Assembly: GCA_030704615.1 (NCBI GenBank)
Contig: CM060731.1
Coordinates: 66,568,756 to 66,632,755 of the forward strand
Direction: 5' to 3'
Origin: Takakia lepidozioides
Taxonomy: Eukaryota; Streptophyta; Takakiopsida; Takakiales; Takakiaceae
DNA: 64,000 bases
Shown: in pieces, positions 57,662-64,000 of the stretch
Layout: the number at the start of each line of letters is the position of its first letter
Numbering within the stretch: the first letter of the stretch is position 1
The notes under the pieces: model-generated
The model's input: only the letters and a program-made list of their open reading frames with translations
Databases searched by the model: none
Told to the model about the DNA's origin: nothing
Translations under genes and position numbers: made by a program

Positions 57662-57675
57662 GGTTATGGGCCCAC
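57662..57675 (+). other. Copia primer-binding site for the anticodon arm of initiator tRNA-Met
   Basis: GGTTATGGGCCCAC abuts the LTR and is complementary to the anticodon stem-loop of plant initiator tRNA-Met (GTGGGCCCATAACC in DNA letters), not to a tRNA 3' end. This is the half-tRNA priming used by Drosophila copia. The gag ATG (57666) lies inside the site, so primer binding and translation start use the same bases. Confidence 0.8.
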
Positions 57676-58385
57676 AAGACGTTACAACTACTTGGACAGT
57701 TGAGCCACTGGATGGCAACAACTATAAGAGTTGGATCTACACGATGCAGCTCCTGCTCTCTTCAAAGAGCCTATGGTCAATAGTGGCTAAAAAGCCTTCA
57801 GAGGATAACCTGAAGGAGGAGAGACGGATCCAAAAGAATGAGCTTGCAATGGCAGCTCTAGTCACAAACATGAGATCAAAACTGGTAGTTTTGATAAGGA
57901 ATCTTACAACTGCTCATGAGGTCTGGCAGACCTTAAGTGAGGTGTATGAGGCAGATGTGATGGGGAAAGCATATGTCCTATGGAAACAGCTCATGGACTT
58001 GAGAATGAGAGAAGGTGAGAGTGTAGCCATTCACATTGCCACTGTTAAAGCCATGTGTCTGGAGATAATTGATGCGGGAGAACCCATGACTGAATCACTT
58101 CAGATCATGACCTTGTTTGGCACCTTGCCAAAGAGTTATGACATGGTGGAAACCGCATTGGCTACTCATGGTAAGAGTAGACTGAGTTGGAAGTATGTCA
58201 CTTCACAACTCATCATGGAAGAAAGCAAGCTGACTAGGGGTAGCTCAAGTATGGACAATGCCCTGACGGCTACTTCCATCAAGAAAGATGAAGCATGTTT
58301 CCGATGCGGCAAATTTGGGCATTTCCAGAAGGACTGCAAGGTGAAGATTGACAAGCCCAAGAAGGACAAGTGGAGACCAAGGAAG
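57666..58385 (+). pseudogene. Copia Gag
   Basis: The ATG at 57666 opens MGPQDVTTTWTVEPLDGNNYKSW. A UBN2-type Gag core follows (WSIVAKKP, MRSKLVVLIRNLTTAHEVWQTLSEVY, LWKQLMDLRM), then a zinc knuckle CFRCGKFGHFQKDC near residue 212 and a Lys-rich tail. A one-base frame change at about 58375-58385 moves the reading into the pol frame. It forms the particle that packages element RNA. Confidence 0.9.
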
Positions 58386-59032
58386 GGAAGTCTGTACATG
58401 CACATGTCGTTGACATGGGCAACGACAGTGAAGTTCACCTGTTTATGGCAGATGCAGCTTATACTCGTGATGAAGACTACCTGCTGACTACTGAAGGAGA
58501 ACACTGTGGAGATGAGTGGTATTTGGACTCTGGAGCTACTAACCACATGTGTGGGAGGAATGAGTTGTTTCACAACTTGAAACCCATTCAGCCTAGGAGC
58601 GTAAAGATGGGCAACAAGACGTTTTCTGTAAGTACGATGATGGGAGAAATCCCTGTCAACTTTATCAGAAAAGAGAGTAAGGTTACCCGTTGTACCCTTC
58701 AGAAAGTCCTATATGTGCCAGACTTGGCAAAGAATCTGATCTCTGTTAGTACCTTGGATGAGCTTGGGTATGATGTCATTTTCAGAAACAATGCTTGCAG
58801 CATCCAGAAGGGCAACGAGGAACTCTGCTATGGAGTGAAGGAGCAGAGACTCTACAAGCTTTTGAGTACATCTGGAACTCAGGAGGAGGCCAATGTTGGG
58901 GACACAATGGACACTGCACCATTGTGGCATAGAAGGTTGGGTCACTTGGGGACACAAGCGATCAAGGATCTTCAAAAGTTGGCGTTGGGACTGAATGTGG
59001 ACTGGTCACATGAGCTACAGTTCTATGAATGA
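58370..59032 (+). pseudogene. Copia protease and integrase N-terminus
   Basis: Contains WYLDSGATNHMC, the aspartic protease active site, near residue 53. The GAG-pre-integrase region follows, with LWHRRLGHLGTQAI (integrase zinc-binding His pair). It ends at a TGA (59030-59032) just before CAKGKQHKSS, which carries the zinc-binding Cys residues, so the stop splits the integrase zinc finger. Confidence 0.9.
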
Positions 59033-59062
59033 TGTGCTAAAGGGAAACAACACAAGTCATCA

Positions 59063-60547
59063 ATGCCCAAGGAATCTGCCACAAGAGCCAAGGAGAGGCT
59101 GGAGTTGATACACACAGATGTGTGTGGCCCCATGAAGACAACATCACTGGGAGGATCTAGGTACTTTGTCACCTTCATTGATGACATGAATAGAAAGACT
59201 TTCTTATATCCCTTGAGAGAGAAAGGTCAAGTGCTGCAGGTCTTTAAGCAATTTGTGCATGAAGTAGAAAACCAGCTGGACCTCAAAGTCAAGGTTCTGA
59301 GGAGCGATGGTGGGGGGGAATTCCTAAATCAGGAATTCAAAAACTATCTTGCTGAGAAAGGCATAAAGAGCCAAGTAACAGCGAGGGACAGTCCAGCCCA
59401 GAATGGAGTGGCAGAGAGATTAAACATAACACTGGTTGAGAAGGCTAGATGTATGCTACAGACCTCAGGCCTTGGACCAGAGTTTTGGGGAGAGGCGATC
59501 AGCACTGCCACCTATCTGAAAAATTTGAGTCCCGTGAGCTTTGAAAGACATGACTCCAGAGGAGGCGTGGAGTGGGAAGAAGCCAAACCTGAAGCATCTA
59601 AGAGTTTTTGGTTGTGCTGCTTATGCATGATACCTGACGAGCAAAGGAGCAAGTTGGATGCCAAGTCAGAAAGATGTATCTTCATTGGGTATGATCTGGG
59701 TTGCAAGGGGTACAAGGTCTACAATCCTAGAACCCAGAGGTCAATCAGGAGTAGAGATGTCCTGTTTGATGAGGATAATTTTGGGAAGGAGACAAAGCCC
59801 AAGGACCTGTCCGTTCCTGTGATAATCCTTGATGTGGGAGAAAAAAAAAGGGAACAACCAGTACTAAAGGTTTACACTCGAAGAGAGAAGGTGGCGAAGA
59901 AACCAGAAGAGGATGAAGATTCTGAAGATCGGGATCCTATTGACAAGGATGGGGGGCCTAGAAGGTCAGGAAGGATCAGCAACCCCCCAGAAAGGTTTGG
60001 AGCTAATGTGGCAGAAGGACTGACTGGTCTGACTATGGATGACATAGGGCAGATGGAAAGTTGTTTCCATGCCCTTGATAATGCAGAGGAGCCAGCCACC
60101 CTCAATGACGCTTTGGCAAGGGATGATGCCAATGAGTGGGAGGGAGCTGTACTAGAGGAGATGAAATCTCAAAAAGAAAACCAGATTTGGGAGCTGGTAA
60201 CACTGCATGGTGGTAGAAAGGCGGTAGATTGCAAGTGGGTTTTCAAAGTGAAAAGAGGACCCAACAATGAGATAGTGAAGTACAAGGCCAGACTTGTGGC
60301 CAAAGGTTTCACACAGACTGCAGGGCTTGACTACAATGAAACTTTTGCCCCGGTGGCAAAGTTCACCTCCATCCGATGTTTACTGGCATTGGCAGCGAAG
60401 CATGACTGGGAGATAGAACACATGGACGTGAAGACTGCATTCTTGAATGGGGATCTCCAGGAGGAGATCTACATGAAACAACCAGAAGGCTTCCAAGAAG
60501 GTGATAAGGTGTGTCGGCTCAAGAAATCGTTATATGGACTCAAATAG
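59063..60547 (+). pseudogene. Copia integrase core and first half of reverse transcriptase
   Basis: Same frame as the preceding piece. The integrase DDE residues are in IHTDVCGPM, LRSDGGGEF and NGVAERLN. Between about 59541 and 59630 the frame reads nonsense (RHDSRGGVEWEEAKPEASKSF), while an adjacent frame gives the expected copia sequence, so two opposite indels cancel each other. Then come PERFGANVAEG, the WVFKVKRGPNNEIVKYKARLVAKGF block and HMDVKTAFLNGDL with the first reverse transcriptase Asp. It ends at a TAG (60545-60547) after LYGLK, where related elements have Gln (CAG to TAG). Confidence 0.92.
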
Positions 60548-60583
60548 GCATCGAGGACATGGTATGAGAAGATCAATAGCTAC

Positions 60584-61642
60584 TTGACAGGCCAAGGTTT
60601 TGTAAGGAGTACAGCTGATCAGAGCATTTACTACATGACATCAGGTGTCATGATAATAGCACTCTATGTGGATGACCTGCTACTGATCAGCGACAACAAG
60701 GATACCATGCGCAGGCAGAAGCATGATTTGAGTGAAACCTTTGAGATGGTTGATCTTGGAGCCGTGAACTACCTACTTGGAATTCAGATTCTGAGGGACA
60801 GGAAGGCGAGAACTATAAAGTTGAGCCAAGAGAGGTATGTCAGGAATGTTGTTGCGAAGTTTGGTATGCAGGACTGCAAACCAGCACCAACACCATTGGA
60901 AACCGGCTGCAAGCTGAGTAAGGAAATGGAGCCAAAATCTCCAAGTGAGATTGAGGAAATGGCTAAGGTTCCATATCAGCAAGCCATGGGATCTCTGATG
61001 TATGCAATGATTGGCACCAGGCCAGACATTGCCTATGCAGTGGGAATGCTTAGTAAGTTCATGCACAACCCAGGACCTCAGCATTGGAAAGCACTCAAGA
61101 AGGTGATTAGATATTTGAAAGGGACTGCGGATACATGTCTAACTTACAACAAGCAAGACACTGGAGCATCACTAGAAGGATACAATGATGCAGATTGGGC
61201 AGGAGACACAGATGAGAGGAGATCCATATCTGCCTACTGCTTTGTAATGAGTGGAGGTGCTGTGAGCTGGAGCAGCAAAAGACAGCAGACCACTGCTCTA
61301 TCCTCAACTGAGTCAGAGTATATGGCTCTGACTCATGCAGCTAAAGAAGCCATTTGGATTCGAAGGCTTCTTGGTGAACTTGGCTTCAGTCAAGAACAGC
61401 CAACGAAAGTGCATGCTGATAACAGGAGCAGCATTGAGCTGAGCAAGAATCCTGTTCATCACGCCCGGACCAAGCACATAGATATCAAACATCATTTCAT
61501 TAGAGAAATGATTGGTTTGGAGATTGAGTTGGTTTACTGTAGGACTGAGGACATGGCAGCTGATGCACTCACAAAGGCTCTATCCAAAGAAAAGCATTCT
61601 AGATGCATGGAACTGATTGGGTTAAGCCTCAATCCTCGCTGA
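60584..61642 (+). pseudogene. Copia reverse transcriptase second half and RNase H
   Basis: Same frame as before. ALYVDDLLLIS holds the YVDD active site (near residue 28). It continues with LLGIQILRDRKARTIKLSQERYV, MIGTRPDIAYAVGMLSKFM and HWKALKKVIRYLKGTADTCL. The RNase H follows with YNDADWAGDTDERRS, SSTESEYMALTHAAKEAIW and KHIDIKHHFIREMI, ending DMAADALTKALSKEKHSRCMELIGL. The ATG shown is internal; the natural product is one polyprotein. Confidence 0.93.
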
Positions 61643-61649
61643 GTGGGAG
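61641..61649 (+). other. Copia polypurine tract
   Basis: GAGTGGGAG directly before the 3' LTR, also encoding nothing because the stop codon overlaps its start (GC TGA GTG). Confidence 0.8.
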
Positions 61650-62038
61650 TGTTAGAAGTCAGCTCAGATTTAGTTAGCTAGGGTTCTGTTAGGGTTTTTT
61701 GACGGCTAGGGATAGTTCTACCAAAAGGTTCCAGCCACCAGAAGTTTCTAGAGAACTCATGTAGGATTTAAGAGAAAGGCTGAGGCAATGCCCAGCACTT
61801 CTTCTAGCATTTTGGATGTGCTATCCTAGTAGATTGCAGAGAGAGGAGGATGAGAAGTCCAGCATCTACTTTTGTAAGTTTTTTCTTTTGCAGTAAGGAG
61901 CATTCTTGTTAGGACTGACACTTCTTGTTAGTACTAACTCTTTGGTTGGTTTAGGCTGTCAGTTTTTGTACTGCTGCTTGTGCTAGAAGCTATCTGTCAA
62001 TATCACTAGGAGGTAGAGGACAAGTCTAGTTTCCAACA
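61650..62038 (+). repeat. Copia 3' LTR (389 bp)
   Basis: Same length as the 5' copy. Differences seen include CCAGAAGG/CCAAAAGG, GAATTTTC/GAAGTTTC, GAGGAGAC/GATGAGAA and GACAGG/GACAAG. Confidence 0.95.
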
Positions 62039-62043
62039 TCTTT

Positions 62044-64000
62044 AACCATCCAATCCTTACTGGGATTAACTTTGATTTGAGTCAAATTAGGCTCATTAGG
62101 TAGGAAAAAAAAACTCTTACACACAATGGCATTGGCCAATCTTCAAAAAAGAAATATATATATGAAGTAAGACCCCCCAATTTGGGGCTAACTCAGTTTT
62201 TTTGACACATTTTTGCTGAATCATCTTGCCCAAGCTGCTTACATGGCAACCATGGTCAGGTTACGGAAAGGTATCCACCCTAAGAACGGCGGGCCCACAG
62301 ACATCCCAATGCCCCATGAATGTATAGCAGCCACAGGTTTCACCACATGAGTGGCAAAACGGTCTCAAAACCCGCTAGGTACAAGGGCTAGAGTAGGAAA
62401 TATGAGAGGGCTGCAGGCCAAAATATAGGTTGGGCTGGGAATTACCGGGCAGTGCCCGAAAATAGCCTAAAACATTTCCCAATTAGATTGAATTTTTTTC
62501 TACAACAACATTTGCATGCAATGATGACATGGACCAGAGCGATTGAGAATTGGACGAAAGATGTGTCCTACGTAATTTTTGAAGCTCAAATTTTGGTCTG
62601 CCCGCTTCAAATTGGGTTTTGAGACCCCCCAATTTGTGAGTACAAAGCAGCCCACACGAAAACAAGTCGGAAAAAAACGAAAATTTCAGGGAAGGTGTGG
62701 CATCAAGTGAGGTACACAATTCCCAAGACTCTCATATGAGGTCGCCGAAAAAAAACACTCCCGGGATACCATGAAGACCCAATTGGGGTGACAGTACAAA
62801 TGGATAAAACTGTCCCCAAGAGAAAAAACAAAATCTCATAGAACTAGATATATTAACAAAAAGAAATCCAACTATTCTAGTGAAGAAGGTCAAACAATAT
62901 GAAAGATGATGGGACAAAGTGGGACCAGGTGTTGGGAGAATCCAAGACATTGGGTTTGTTGACATTGCCATAGTGACTCAAGATCAGACCCTCAAAAACA
63001 ACATCTCTCATAGTGAGGTCTAAATCATCTACCAAAAGCATGGGACGTTCACGCTTGACCATTCCTGCCATAACGAAGAGCTTGGAAGAGAGAGCACAAA
63101 GAAAGAGCACAAAGAGAGAGCGAGTGAGATGAGAGACTTCCAGAAATGAAATGAGTTGTGAGAGAAGAGAGACAGCAGCCTACCTTTATATTCTTGAGAG
63201 GGGATGCTCGTTTGCTTGGTTGCTGCTCCTGCGGATGCTTGCAAGTTGATAGAGCTTTGAATGTGCATCAATACATGGAAGACAAACCGCCGGAAGAGTT
63301 GAAAGCAGGGCTGGTGGTGACAGCATGTGCAGAAGCAATTTCAAACTTGAGCATAAGTGCGCCGCACAGGAAACCTAGATGGAGGAACCTTTGCCCGACG
63401 CAAAATAGACAGAGCTTGACCCTTTTGTAGAGCAACATAAACTCGTTGTCTAAAGAATGTTACAAGAATAGATACGTTTGGGTTTCCAATGCTTTTGTTT
63501 TTCGCTGCGCGAGGGCACATATGCGAAAGAAGTCGTTGAACCGATGATCCAAACAATCGAAAATCTCGACTGTCAGATGGAATAATGTTTATGTGGGGTC
63601 ACGTTCCCGATGAACTCGAGGATGACGACAAACACACCGTTGTAATCCCAACATAGGACCCGTCGGGTATATCAGGGTCCCGGTATATAATATACCTTGG
63701 CCCACCAATTGCATGATACCCTGACCTGGGCCCTATTGGCCGGGTATTTAACTGCATCCTACCCAAACCGGACCCTACCTGATTCTCGCTGAGGCCGAGG
63801 CTGGTTTCACAACTCCAAGCCTCTAAGGATAGCTAGACCCTACCTGGTTTCTATCTGCCTCACAGGGTCCGAGTTTATCCCACATGGGCCCACAGTAGCC
63901 CACGACAACCCACCTATTGCATCTTTTTTCTATTGGACCACGCACTAATATGCTAAAAAATGAATTGCTTGCTCCTTTTTTCTATTGGACCACAAGTAAA
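62044..64000. other. No gene recognised
   Basis: No confident coding region. 63655-63790 contains GGGTATATCAGGGTCCCGG and related words similar to those after 55841, suggesting hAT-like subterminal sequence. Purine-rich repeats (AGAGAGCACAAAG) lie at 63085-63125. Confidence 0.4.

Larger units (their letters stand above)
57273..62038 (+). mobile_element. Ty1/copia retrotransposon, nearly complete
   Basis: 4,766 bp, plus strand. LTRs 57273-57661 and 61650-62038 differ at about five of 389 positions (about 98.7% identical), so insertion was recent. The target duplication TCTTT (57268-57272 and 62039-62043) is perfect. The order gag, protease, integrase, reverse transcriptase, RNase H is that of Ty1/copia. 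The primer site matches the middle of initiator tRNA-Met. Lesions: one frame change, two single stops and one compensated frame-shifted patch, so this copy is probably inactive but young. Confidence 0.97.

Overview
The window is nuclear DNA of a green plant, in a transposon-dense region. The evidence is one recognisable host gene with GT-AG introns, a Ty1/copia element primed from plant-type initiator tRNA-Met, Ty3/gypsy elements, a LINE, and CACTA, hAT and TTAA-flanked DNA transposons. Nothing points to bacteria or to an organelle. Species cannot be fixed from the sequence. A gypsy element carrying a cytosine methyltransferase is more suggestive of a non-flowering plant or streptophyte alga than of a typical angiosperm, but that is inference.

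Layout. 1.7-15.4 kb is a three-level nest. A 5'-truncated LINE on the minus strand is split by a 9.6 kb Ty3/gypsy element (4184-13771, minus, AGGA target duplication) and by a 1.05 kb CACTA-like element (13936-14988). 15.4-42 kb holds no confident host gene. It carries a hAT element with an 8-bp duplication (19865-20656), a TTAA-flanked element (27231-28375), a SINE, a transposase-like ORF, a 35-bp foldback and several tandem duplications. 42.57-45.63 kb (minus) is the only clear host gene, a three-exon RAP-domain protein related to the chloroplast rRNA-maturation factor RAP, with two one-base frame breaks. 46.7-54.3 kb is a decayed chromodomain gypsy element (plus) with a foreign insertion in its integrase. 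A minus-strand gypsy 5' fragment, GC-rich repeats with a reverse transcriptase scrap and a second TTAA element follow. 57.27-62.04 kb is a young Ty1/copia element (389-bp LTRs, TCTTT duplication).

The most interesting object is the gypsy element at 4.2-13.8 kb. Between its Gag zinc knuckle and its reverse transcriptase, in the frame of pol, it carries the C-terminal half of a DNMT3-type C5-cytosine methyltransferase (ENV, the SRAHRPR block, and motifs IX/X). Its integrase ends in a PHD finger rather than a chromodomain. It has no tRNA primer site: the 15 bases abutting the 5' LTR are perfectly complementary to a site inside the LTR, as in self-primed elements. Its terminal repeats are arranged B-internal-A-B-A, which looks like a circularly permuted two-LTR molecule. 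Together these suggest a retroelement lineage that carries both a chromatin reader and a DNA-methylation writer. This copy is dead: the methyltransferase lacks its catalytic half, the reverse transcriptase has lost a catalytic Asp, and there are several stops.
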